From Beijerinckiaceae bacterium (GTDB taxonomy: Bacteria; Pseudomonadota; Alphaproteobacteria; Rhizobiales; Beijerinckiaceae), in NCBI GenBank assembly GCA_027533425.1, contig JAPZUD010000001.1, positions 744,001 to 808,000 on the forward strand: a DNA stretch of 64,000 bases. The letters are read 5' to 3'. Both the position numbers and the translations under genes were made by a program. Under the pieces are notes generated by a model that was not told where the DNA came from, did not search any database, and worked only from the letters and a program-made list of their open reading frames with translations. Below, in pieces: positions 31,120 to 38,851 of the stretch. Numbering within the stretch: position 1 is the stretch's first letter; each line of letters starts with the position of its first letter.

Positions 31120-31148
31120 TTGACGATAAAATACATGCTGTATACCAT
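31120..31148 (+). promoter_or_regulatory. Candidate sigma-70 promoter of the hydantoin cluster
   Basis: TTGACG (31120-31125) and TACCAT (31143-31148) are spaced by 17 bases, 85 bases before the ATG of the first gene. The GCTGTATACCA element overlaps the -10 box, as expected for a repressor site. Confidence 0.5.
31137..31147 (+). promoter_or_regulatory. Candidate GntR operator, copy 1
   Basis: GCTGTATACCA is centred on the palindrome GTATAC and overlaps the proposed -10 region. A near-identical element lies upstream of the hydantoinase gene at 41467-41477. GntR/FCD regulators commonly bind short dyads of this general kind, and one is encoded in the cluster at 41675. Confidence 0.5.
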
Positions 31149-31233
31149 CGGAACAACAGGTCGATGTCGCGGCGGATTTGCCAGGCGGCCGGGCCTCCAT
31201 CCCCATTTGAACGCCCAGGGCGCACGAGGAAAA

Positions 31234-31629
31234 ATGACCGGAAAACCGCCCCGCCCGCCCTTTGAAGCCACGGAAAAGCTGATCACCTTCCTCTATTATG
31301 TCGACCTGCCCCGGGCGATGCGGTTCTATGAGGACGTGATGGGCCTGCAGCTCGAGATCGATCAGGGCTGGTCGAAGATCTATCGCGTCACGCCCAACGG
31401 CTATGTCGGCCTCGTGGATGAGACTCGCGGCAGCCACCGCGCCAACCCGGTCAAGCCGGTGCAGATCTGCATGCGTGTCGCTGATGTCGACGCCTGGGCA
31501 GAGTACATCAAGGGCTGCGGCCTCGAGATCCTGCGCGGCCCGCGCAGCAACGAAGAGCTCAGGATCCGTGCGTTCATCTTCAACGATCCCGAGGGTTACC
31601 AGCTCGAGATCCAGTCTGCGCTCGCCTGA
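31234..31629 (+). CDS. VOC-family (glyoxalase/dioxygenase fold) protein
   Basis: The 131-residue protein has one vicinal-oxygen-chelate domain: TFLYYVDLPRAMRFYEDVMGLQLEI with the first beta-alpha-beta unit, then GLVDETRGSHR, ICMRVADVDAWAEYIKGCGLEI and the C-terminal IFNDPEGYQLEIQSAL with a likely metal-ligand Glu. The usual first metal ligand (His or Gln in the opening strand) is not evident. The reaction is unknown; glyoxalase, epimerase and dioxygenase members share this fold. ATG 31234 follows CGAGGAA. It is the first gene of the catabolic run, 37 bases before the binding-protein gene. Confidence 0.85.
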   Translation: MTGKPPRPPFEATEKLITFLYYVDLPRAMRFYEDVMGLQLEIDQGWSKIYRVTPNGYVGLVDETRGSHRANPVKPVQICMRVADVDAWAEYIKGCGLEILRGPRSNEELRIRAFIFNDPEGYQLEIQSALA

Positions 31630-31666
31630 ATCCGCCAAACCTGTTCCCTCAACCTGACGGAGAAAC

Positions 31667-33265
31667 ATGATGACCGAAGGTCGTAACACCCGCCGAAGCC
31701 TGGGATCCGGCCCAGTCGTTTCCCGTCGCGCGGCATTGGCACTGGCCATGGCCGCAGGCCTTGTGCTGCCCGGTCTCGCGCAGGCGCAGGTCAAGTCAGT
31801 GACGATCGCGCTCACCGCCGATGCCGTGATCCTCGATCCGCATGCCGCGAACGAGCTGACGGGCAACATCATGTTCTACCATTTCTACGATGCGCTGGTG
31901 ACGCGCACGCCGGAGCTGGAATTCAAGCCCGGCCTCGCGGAGAGCTGGCAGATCGTCGATGACACGACCTGGGTGTTCAAGCTGCGCCGGGGCGTGAAGT
32001 TCCACAACGGCGATGAGCTGAAGGCCTCTGACGTGGTCTACACCATCGAGCGGCTGAAGAAGTCGCTGATGGCGAGTTTTGTGGCCAATGTCGCCTCGGC
32101 GCGCGCCATCGACGATTACACGGTCGAGTTCAAGACGCCGAAGCCCTTCGCCGTGCTGCATATGGCTCTCGCCGAAGTGCTGATCGTCAACGAGAAACAC
32201 ACGAAGGCGATCGGGGACGAGCAGATGGGCCTGAAGCCCATGGGCACCGGCCCCTACAAGCTCGCGCAATGGATCAAGGAAGACCGGATCGAAATGGAGG
32301 CCTTCGCCGATTACTGGCGCGGCAAGCCGAAGATCGACAGGGTGATCTTCAAGCCGATCACCAACCCGGCCACCCGGACGGCGGCGCTGCTCACAGGGGG
32401 CGTCGATGTGATCCAGGATCTTTCGGTGAGGGACGTCGCGGGCGTGCAGGCCAATCCGAATTTCAAGGTCGTGACCCGGCCGAGCCTGCTGAACCTCGTC
32501 ATCGCGCTCGATACGCGGGACAAATCGCCGACCATCGACCTGCCGAAGAACCCGATGCAGGACCGCCGCGTGCGAGAAGCCATTGTGCGGGCGATCAATG
32601 TCGACGCGATCCGTACAGCGATCATGAACAACTTCTCGACGCCGAGCGACCAATACGTCCCTGCATCGCATCTCGGCTATGTGCCGGGCCTCGATTTCCG
32701 CAAGATCTATCCGTTCGATCTCGAGAAGGCGCGCAGCCTGATGAAGGAAGCGGGCTACGAGAACGGCTTCACCATGACGCTCGACACCACGAACAATCGC
32801 TACGTGAACGACGCGGCGATTGCACAGGGGCTGGCGGGGATGCTCTCGCGCATCAACATCAAGTTGAATCTCAACCTGATGCCGCGGTCGAATTTCTTTG
32901 GCTACATCCGCGTTCCGTCGGACAAGTCGAGCTTCATCATGTCTGGCTGGGATACGCCCTCGGGCGATGCCGGCAACATGTATTCCGTGCTGATGTATAG
33001 CCGGAACAAGAAAGCCGGCTACGGGCAGGCCAATCGCGGTGCCTTCTCGAACGCCGAATTCGACGCGTTGATCGACCAGGCCGATGCCACGGCCGATGTC
33101 GCCAAGCGCAACGCCTTCCTGCAGGAAGCGACGAAGATCGCCGTGCGCGAAATCCCGATGATCCCGATCCATTACGAGCAGGACATCTACGCCGCGAAGA
33201 ATTCCGTGACGGTCATCCCCCGGATGGACAAGTTCATCTGGGCCTATGAGATGGACGTGAAGTAA
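31667..33265 (+). CDS. Dipeptide/nickel-type ABC transporter substrate-binding protein
   Basis: The 532-residue periplasmic protein (SBP_bac_5 family) has a twin-arginine-like leader (VSRRAALALAMAAGLVLPGLAQAQ) with a cleavage site near residue 41. The mature protein shows DAVILDPHAANELTG, LAESWQIVDDTTWVFKLRRGVKFHNGDELKASDVVYTIERL and GTGPYKL. It should bring its ligand to the permease genes that follow. Dpp/Opp-type proteins bind peptides but also opines, nickel-chelates and other compounds; the hydantoin enzymes nearby suggest a non-peptide N-compound. A strong hairpin follows its stop codon. Confidence 0.93.
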   Translation: MMTEGRNTRRSLGSGPVVSRRAALALAMAAGLVLPGLAQAQVKSVTIALTADAVILDPHAANELTGNIMFYHFYDALVTRTPELEFKPGLAESWQIVDDTTWVFKLRRGVKFHNGDELKASDVVYTIERLKKSLMASFVANVASARAIDDYTVEFKTPKPFAVLHMALAEVLIVNEKHTKAIGDEQMGLKPMGTGPYKLAQWIKEDRIEMEAFADYWRGKPKIDRVIFKPITNPATRTAALLTGGVDVIQDLSVRDVAGVQANPNFKVVTRPSLLNLVIALDTRDKSPTIDLPKNPMQDRRVREAIVRAINVDAIRTAIMNNFSTPSDQYVPASHLGYVPGLDFRKIYPFDLEKARSLMKEAGYENGFTMTLDTTNNRYVNDAAIAQGLAGMLSRINIKLNLNLMPRSNFFGYIRVPSDKSSFIMSGWDTPSGDAGNMYSVLMYSRNKKAGYGQANRGAFSNAEFDALIDQADATADVAKRNAFLQEATKIAVREIPMIPIHYEQDIYAAKNSVTVIPRMDKFIWAYEMDVK

Positions 33266-33274
33266 CCGCCATGA

Positions 33275-33304
33275 CGGGGGGCGGGCTGCAACGTCCGCCC
33301 CCCG
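33275..33304 (+). other. Strong intercistronic hairpin
   Basis: CGGGGGGCGG and CCGCCCCCCG form a perfect 10-bp all-GC stem with a 10-base loop, 10 bases after the binding-protein stop and 96 bases before the permease GTG. Such stems after periplasmic binding-protein genes protect the upstream mRNA or cause partial termination, giving more binding protein than permease. No U-tract follows at once. Confidence 0.6.
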
Positions 33305-33399
33305 CCGGGCTCCCTTCGCCTTTTCCTGTTCGCTCATTGGCCCGTCGAGGCGCAGAAGTGCCCCTGCCCCGGGACGTTTACACATGAATCGGAGCGATC

Positions 33400-34365
33400 G
33401 TGTTCGGCTACATGATCAAACGCCTGATCCAGATGGTCGTCGTCCTCTGGGCGGTGTCGGTGCTCGTCTTCGTCATGATGAGCTTCACCGGCGATCCCAC
33501 CTTCATGATGGTGCCACTGGATGCCACCGATGAGCAGATCGCGCAGGCACGGCGCATTCTCGGGCTCGATGAGAGCCATCTCGTGCAGTATTGGCGCTTT
33601 CTGTCGAATATGGCGCAGGGCGATTTCGGCCGCTCTTTCGTATTCCGCCAACCCGCACTGACGCTCATTCTCGAGCGCCTGCCGGCGACGCTGGAAATCG
33701 TCTTTCTGGCGATGGCGCTTGCGCTGCTGGTCGCCATTCCGCTGGGCGTCTATGCCGGCGCGAACCCCGGCAAGCCCGCCAGCCGCGCAGTGATGGCCGG
33801 CTCGCTGGTGGGCATCTCGTTGCCCGGCTTCTGGCTCGGTATGGTGCTGATCTTCATTGTTGCGGTGAAGCTGCAATGGCTGCCCTCCTCGGGACGGGGC
33901 CCCACGACCGAGTGGTTTGGCCTGCGCGTGAGCTTCACGAGCTGGGAGGGGTTCCGGCACCTCATCCTGCCGGCCATCACGCTGTCCATCGGTACGCTGG
34001 CGATCCTCATGCGCATCATCCGCGCCGAGATGGTCGAGGTGATGAAGCAGGATTACATCAAGTTCGCGCGGGCCAAGGGGGCAACCGCGAAAGGCATTCT
34101 GTTCAAGCACGGGCTGAAGAATGCGCTCATTCCGCTGGTGACGGTCTTCGGCCTGATGCTCGGCGATCTCATCGCCTTTGCGACCCTCACCGAGACGATC
34201 TTCGCCTGGCCGGGCATCGGCAAACTGCTGGTGGATTCGATCTATCGCGGCGACCGGCCAGTGATCGTCGTCTATCTGATGTTTGTCGCGTTGATGTTCG
34301 TGGTCGTGAATTTCGTCGTCGATGTCGCCTATGCGCTCATCGATCCGCGCATCAAGATCAAGTGA
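33400..34365 (+). CDS. DppB-like ABC transporter permease
   Basis: The 321-residue inner-membrane protein begins MFGYMIKRLIQMVVVLWAVSVLVFVMMSF and has about six helices. The DppB N-terminal domain is present (QYWRFLSNMAQGDFGRSFVFRQP), as is the EAA-loop region (DYIKFARAKGATAKGILFKHGLKNALIPLVT) that contacts the ATPase. GTG 33400 follows GGAGCG. It heads the permease-permease-ATPase-ATPase run with the next genes. Confidence 0.95.
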   Translation: MFGYMIKRLIQMVVVLWAVSVLVFVMMSFTGDPTFMMVPLDATDEQIAQARRILGLDESHLVQYWRFLSNMAQGDFGRSFVFRQPALTLILERLPATLEIVFLAMALALLVAIPLGVYAGANPGKPASRAVMAGSLVGISLPGFWLGMVLIFIVAVKLQWLPSSGRGPTTEWFGLRVSFTSWEGFRHLILPAITLSIGTLAILMRIIRAEMVEVMKQDYIKFARAKGATAKGILFKHGLKNALIPLVTVFGLMLGDLIAFATLTETIFAWPGIGKLLVDSIYRGDRPVIVVYLMFVALMFVVVNFVVDVAYALIDPRIKIK

Positions 34366-34373
34366 GGCGCGGC

Positions 34374-35294
34374 ATGGCATCTTCCCGGCCCGTGATATCA
34401 GCCACCCTGCGCCCCTCCCGCCTGCGGCGGTTCTTCGCTTCGGAATTCTTCCACAATTACAAGCGCAACCTTTCGGCCGTGCTGGGCAGCCTCATCGTGT
34501 TCCTTTTCCTCGCGATGGTCACGGCGGGGCCGTTCATCGTGAGCCAGAACCCGTATGACGTCGCCCAACTTGACCTGATGGCCGCCTTCAAGCCGCCGGT
34601 CTGGCTTGAGGGTGGCTCGTCCGAATTCTGGCTCGGCACGGATGGCCAGGGCCGAGATGTACTCGCGAGCATCGTCTATGGCAGCCGTATCTCGCTCGTC
34701 ATCGGCCTCGTTGCCATGGGTGGCGCCTGCCTGCTGGGCACGACGCTCGGGTTGATCGCGGGTTTTTATGGCGGGCGGCTCGATGCCTTCATCATGCGCA
34801 TCGCCGATATCCAGCTGTCGTTCCCGTCTGTGCTGACGGCCCTGTTCCTGATGTCCGCCTTCGGCACCGGGCTGGACAAGGTGCTCATCGCGCTGATTTC
34901 CGTGGGATGGGTGGTCTATGCGCGCACGGTGCGCGGTTCGACCTTGCGCGAGACGCAGAAGGAATATGTGCAGGCGGCGCGCGTGTCAGGCCTGCCGAAC
35001 CGCAGGATCATCCTGCGGCATGTGCTGCCGAACGTGCTGACGCCCCTCATCGTCGTCGCCACCATTCAGGTCGGCACGTTCGTGCTGATCGAGGCTTCGC
35101 TCTCGTTCCTGGGCGTCGGCGTGCCGGTGACGCAGCCCTCCCTGGGGCTACTGATCAAGAACGGCTTCGACGTGCTGTTCTCCGGACTGTGGTGGGTGTC
35201 GATCTTCCCGGGCCTCTTCATCATGCTCCTCGTTTTTGGCATCAATCTTCTCGGAGATTTCCTCCGCGATGAACTCAATCCGCGTCTGAAATGA
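34374..35294 (+). CDS. DppC-like ABC transporter permease
   Basis: The 306-residue partner permease opens with a cytoplasmic segment and helix SAVLGSLIVFLFLAMVTAGPF. It contains LGTDGQGRDVLASIVYGSRISL, the DppC hallmark, and an EAA loop (EYVQAARVSGLPNRRIILRHVLPNVLTPLIV). ATG 34374 lies 8 bases after the upstream stop. Its own stop overlaps the next ATG by 4 bases. Confidence 0.95.
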   Translation: MASSRPVISATLRPSRLRRFFASEFFHNYKRNLSAVLGSLIVFLFLAMVTAGPFIVSQNPYDVAQLDLMAAFKPPVWLEGGSSEFWLGTDGQGRDVLASIVYGSRISLVIGLVAMGGACLLGTTLGLIAGFYGGRLDAFIMRIADIQLSFPSVLTALFLMSAFGTGLDKVLIALISVGWVVYARTVRGSTLRETQKEYVQAARVSGLPNRRIILRHVLPNVLTPLIVVATIQVGTFVLIEASLSFLGVGVPVTQPSLGLLIKNGFDVLFSGLWWVSIFPGLFIMLLVFGINLLGDFLRDELNPRLK

Positions 35295-36337
35295 CAGAAT
35301 CGAGCATGCCCCGGCCCGGCAACGTGACAACGCCGCTCCTGAGCGTCAAAGGATTGCGGACATGGTTCCACACTTTCGGCGGCATCGTGAAGGCGGTGGA
35401 TGGCGTGAGTTTCGATGTCGCGCCCGGCGAGATCATGGGACTTGTGGGCGAATCCGGTGGCGGCAAGTCGATGATCGGCTTTTCGATCATGGGCCTGATC
35501 GATCCTCCTGGACGGGTCGAGGCCGGCTCGATCGAGTTCGGGGGACGCGATCTCGCCAGACTTGGCGAAGACGAAATGCGCAGCATCCGCGGCAAGGAGA
35601 TCGCGATGATCTTCCAGGACCCGATGACCGCGCTGAACCCCCTGTACACGATCGGCAACCAGATCGAGGAAACGCTGGCGCTGCACACCACGCTTTCCGC
35701 CCGCGAGCGGCGGGAGAAGGCGATCGAGATGCTGCACAAGGTTGGCATTCCGCAGCCGGAACAGCGCCTGCACCATTATCCGCACCAGTTTTCCGGTGGC
35801 ATGCGCCAGCGCGTGGTGATCGCCATCGCGATGATCGCCAGGCCCCGCCTGCTGATCGCCGATGAACCTACAACCGCACTCGACGTGACCATCCAGGCGC
35901 AGTTGCTGCGCCTCATGCGCCAGCAGGTTGAGGAAAGCGGAACCTCGCTGATCCTGATCACGCATGATCTGGCTGCAGTCTCGCAGATGGCGGATACCAT
36001 CGTCGTGCTCTATTGCGGCCGGATCGTCGAACGCGGGCCGGCCGGGGACATCATCGCGCGGCCGCGCCACCCTTATACACGCGGGCTGATCGATTCCATT
36101 CCGCATGAAACGGATATCGACGGCGCGAAGCGTCGGCTCAGCCAGATTCCCGGCAATGTGCCGGATATCCGCAAGCTTCCGCCGGGTTGCGCCTTCGCGC
36201 CGCGCTGCCCCCGCGCGAGCGGGCTTTGCCGCATGCAGGACCCCGTACTGAGCGAGCGCGAAGGGACGGGCGACGGCCAGGGGCCTCGCCGCCTGCACGC
36301 GACTGCATGCCACCACCCGCTGACGGTGTCGCCATGA
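35291..36337 (+). CDS. DppD-like ABC transporter ATP-binding protein
   Basis: The 348-residue ATPase has Walker A GESGGGKS, the Q-loop IFQDPMTALNPL, signature HQFSGGMRQRVV, Walker B LLIADEPTTALD and the switch His in LITHDLAAV. The C-terminal oligopeptide-transporter domain (IPHETDIDGAKRRLSQIPGNVPDIRKLPPGCAFAPRCPRA) includes a Cys cluster (CAFAPRC). The second glycine of the classic GCGKS is replaced by GGGKS. The gene starts inside the preceding stop (ATGA), so it is translationally coupled. Confidence 0.95.
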   Translation: MTESSMPRPGNVTTPLLSVKGLRTWFHTFGGIVKAVDGVSFDVAPGEIMGLVGESGGGKSMIGFSIMGLIDPPGRVEAGSIEFGGRDLARLGEDEMRSIRGKEIAMIFQDPMTALNPLYTIGNQIEETLALHTTLSARERREKAIEMLHKVGIPQPEQRLHHYPHQFSGGMRQRVVIAIAMIARPRLLIADEPTTALDVTIQAQLLRLMRQQVEESGTSLILITHDLAAVSQMADTIVVLYCGRIVERGPAGDIIARPRHPYTRGLIDSIPHETDIDGAKRRLSQIPGNVPDIRKLPPGCAFAPRCPRASGLCRMQDPVLSEREGTGDGQGPRRLHATACHHPLTVSP

Positions 36338-37377
36338 ACGGGGTGAAAACAGCCGAAAACGCGCCGCTCCTCGAAGTACGCGATCTCGAGCAGCGCTTCG
36401 ATGTCAGCGGCAGCCTCATTGACAGGCTGCGCTTTTCAGGCGGGCGGGTCTCCGCGCCGCGTCGCATCGTGCATGCGGTGAATGGCGTGAGCCTGTCGAT
36501 CCGGCGAGGCGAAGTGCTGGGCATCGTTGGGGAATCCGGCTGCGGAAAATCTACCCTCGCCAAGACCATCGTGAAGCTGAACGAGCCCACTGCCGGGCAG
36601 ATCCTCATCGACGGCGAGGATATCACCCACCACGATTTCACGCAGATGCGGCCCGTGCGCCGCAAGATGCAGATGATCTTCCAGGATCCCTATGCTTCGC
36701 TGAACCCGCGCCAGAAGGTGCGTGACATCATCATGGAGCCCTATCTCGAAAGCCAGGGCGGCAGCGTTCCGGACCGCACCGAGCGGGCGCTCGCCCTGCT
36801 GGAAAAGGTCGGCCTCGGAACCGAGCATCTCGATCGCTATCCGCACCAGTTTTCCGGCGGGCAACGCCAGCGGATCGGCATCGCGCGCTCGCTCTCGGTG
36901 CAGCCGGATCTGATCATCGCAGACGAGCCTGTCTCGGCGCTCGATGTCTCGATCCAAGCGCAGATCCTCAATCTGCTGATGGACCTGAAGGACGAGTTCG
37001 GCTTCTCCTACCTCTTCATCACGCATGACCTTTCGGTGGTGCGCCATATCAGCGACCGTATCGGCGTGATGTATCTCGGTTTCATGGTCGAGACCGGGCC
37101 GACGGGAACAATCTTCTCCGCGCCGAAACATCCCTATACGCGCGCCTTGCTGGCAGCAGCGCCGCAGCTCGGCACGAAGCTCGGCCCGGCCACCGAACAA
37201 CTTGGCGGCGAGGTGCCGAGTGCAATCGACCTGCCACGCGGTTGCCCTTTCCGGCAACGCTGCCCGCTGGCTTTCGCGCGCTGCGCCGAGGAGCGACCTG
37301 TTCTTGTGCCGGTCGGCGGCGGGCAATCCGTTGCCTGTCATCTTCATGAACCGGCGATTGCCGAACCCGCAGCGTAA
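36334..37377 (+). CDS. DppF-like ABC transporter ATP-binding protein
   Basis: The 347-residue ATPase carries Walker A GESGCGKST, IFQDPYASLNPRQ, signature HQFSGGQRQRIG, Walker B LIIADEPVSALD and LFITHDLSVV, then the DppF C-terminal region (LPRGCPFRQRCPLAFARC). ATG 36334 overlaps the upstream stop by 4 bases. It completes the importer; the next gene, 19 bases after its stop, encodes a second binding protein. Confidence 0.95.
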   Translation: MNGVKTAENAPLLEVRDLEQRFDVSGSLIDRLRFSGGRVSAPRRIVHAVNGVSLSIRRGEVLGIVGESGCGKSTLAKTIVKLNEPTAGQILIDGEDITHHDFTQMRPVRRKMQMIFQDPYASLNPRQKVRDIIMEPYLESQGGSVPDRTERALALLEKVGLGTEHLDRYPHQFSGGQRQRIGIARSLSVQPDLIIADEPVSALDVSIQAQILNLLMDLKDEFGFSYLFITHDLSVVRHISDRIGVMYLGFMVETGPTGTIFSAPKHPYTRALLAAAPQLGTKLGPATEQLGGEVPSAIDLPRGCPFRQRCPLAFARCAEERPVLVPVGGGQSVACHLHEPAIAEPAA

Positions 37378-37396
37378 GCCCGAAGGAAGCCTGACC

Positions 37397-38851
37397 ATGG
37401 CGAAGCCTGTCACCATCGCCCAAGCGCGCGTCGTCCTGGATGATCCGCATGCCTGCACCGATTCCGGCGACGTGCTGACGGTGTTCGGCGCGTTGTTCGA
37501 TACGCTCGTCAAGCGTGATGCCAACGGGAGCTACGCGCCGTCCCTCGCGACGGGCTGGGCGATCTCCCCCGATGCCCGCACCTTCACCTTCCGGCTGCGC
37601 GAGGGCGTGCGCTTCCACAATGGCGATGCGTTCGATTCAGCGGCTGTGCGCTTCAACCTGGAACGCATGGCCCGGCCTGATATGGGCGCGACTTTGGGCG
37701 CGCCGGGCGTCTATGCGCAATATCTTGCAGGGCTGAAGGTCACCTGTCCCGATGCGCACACCGTGACGGTGACCCTCGCCGAACCGATGGCCGATCTTTT
37801 CGATGTGCTGGTCGCCGGCAACATGGTGTCGCCCCGCGCGATCGAAGCGGCGGGCGACGATCTCGCCGCGCGCGCCATCGGCACCGGGCCCTATCGGCTG
37901 GAATCGTTTGTCGCGGGCGAGGAAATCCGGCTTTCGGCCGTGCCGGACCATTTTGGTGGCCCCGTTGCGAATGTTTCGCTTCGCTATCTGCGCAGCGCGA
38001 CGCGTGGCGAGCGGCTCGCCCTGTTCCGCCAGGGTGCGGCGGATGTCGCGAACGGGCTCGAAACCGCCGAGCAACTGGCCCTGCAGGGTGAACCGGGCGT
38101 AACGGTCGTCGACTATCTTGTCCCGACCGCGATCATCCTGATGTTCAACGCGGCCAATGGACCGGGGGCGGATTCGCGGGTGCGCCGCGCGCTGAATCTC
38201 GGCATCAACCGCGACGCGTTGGTGCGTGACGTCCTCGATGGCGCAGGCCAGCCGCTCCATGGCTTCGTGAGCCCCGTGCATTTTGGCGCCGACCCTGAAG
38301 CCCCCGGCTTCCCGCAGGACAAGAAGGAAGCCCGCCGGCTTCTGGCGGAAGCCGGCCATGCCTCGGGCGTGACCTTCAACATCTTTTGCCCCACGCGCCT
38401 GCCGGATGAGGCGGAGGCCTTGGTGAAGGCATTGGAGGCGCAGCTTGCGGATCTCGGGGTTCGCTTTGCTGTCCATCTCGAGGCAGATCGAACACTCTAC
38501 GCCAATCAGGTCCGCCTCAAGCAGATCCATGACATCTGCGTCTTCGATTCCAGCCCGATGAGCGTCTATCGCGTGCTCTACGAGAAGGTGGATTCCCGCA
38601 TCCGCGGCTCGTGGTGGGAGGGGTATGCCAACCCGGCCGTCGAGGCGCTCATCGACCGCGCCCGCCGCACGCCGGATGATGCCGCGCGTGAGGCGATCTT
38701 CCGCGACTGCTATCGCCGGCTGCAGGAGGACCCGCCCTGGCTCTACCTCTACAACCATCGGCGCGGTATTGCGCTCAAGGGTGCACACACCGGATGGGCG
38801 ATGCGCCGCGACGGCGTTCTCGATGTGCGTTGCCTGCCGGCTTTGGCCTAG
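37397..38851 (+). CDS. Second SBP_bac_5 binding protein, no visible signal peptide
   Basis: The 484-residue protein has the dipeptide/nickel binding-protein fold (GALFDTLVKRDANGSYAPSLATGWAISPD, FRLREGVRFHNGDAFDSAAVRFNLERM, AIGTGPYRLES). From ATG 37397 it begins MAKPVTIAQARVVLDDP, directly at the mature domain, without a signal peptide. In-frame codons upstream overlap the ATPase gene and encode no membrane-targeting stretch. It may act in the cytoplasm, or the true leader may be missed. The stop TAG shares four bases (CTAG) with the stop of the convergent next gene. Confidence 0.87.
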   Translation: MAKPVTIAQARVVLDDPHACTDSGDVLTVFGALFDTLVKRDANGSYAPSLATGWAISPDARTFTFRLREGVRFHNGDAFDSAAVRFNLERMARPDMGATLGAPGVYAQYLAGLKVTCPDAHTVTVTLAEPMADLFDVLVAGNMVSPRAIEAAGDDLAARAIGTGPYRLESFVAGEEIRLSAVPDHFGGPVANVSLRYLRSATRGERLALFRQGAADVANGLETAEQLALQGEPGVTVVDYLVPTAIILMFNAANGPGADSRVRRALNLGINRDALVRDVLDGAGQPLHGFVSPVHFGADPEAPGFPQDKKEARRLLAEAGHASGVTFNIFCPTRLPDEAEALVKALEAQLADLGVRFAVHLEADRTLYANQVRLKQIHDICVFDSSPMSVYRVLYEKVDSRIRGSWWEGYANPAVEALIDRARRTPDDAAREAIFRDCYRRLQEDPPWLYLYNHRRGIALKGAHTGWAMRRDGVLDVRCLPALA

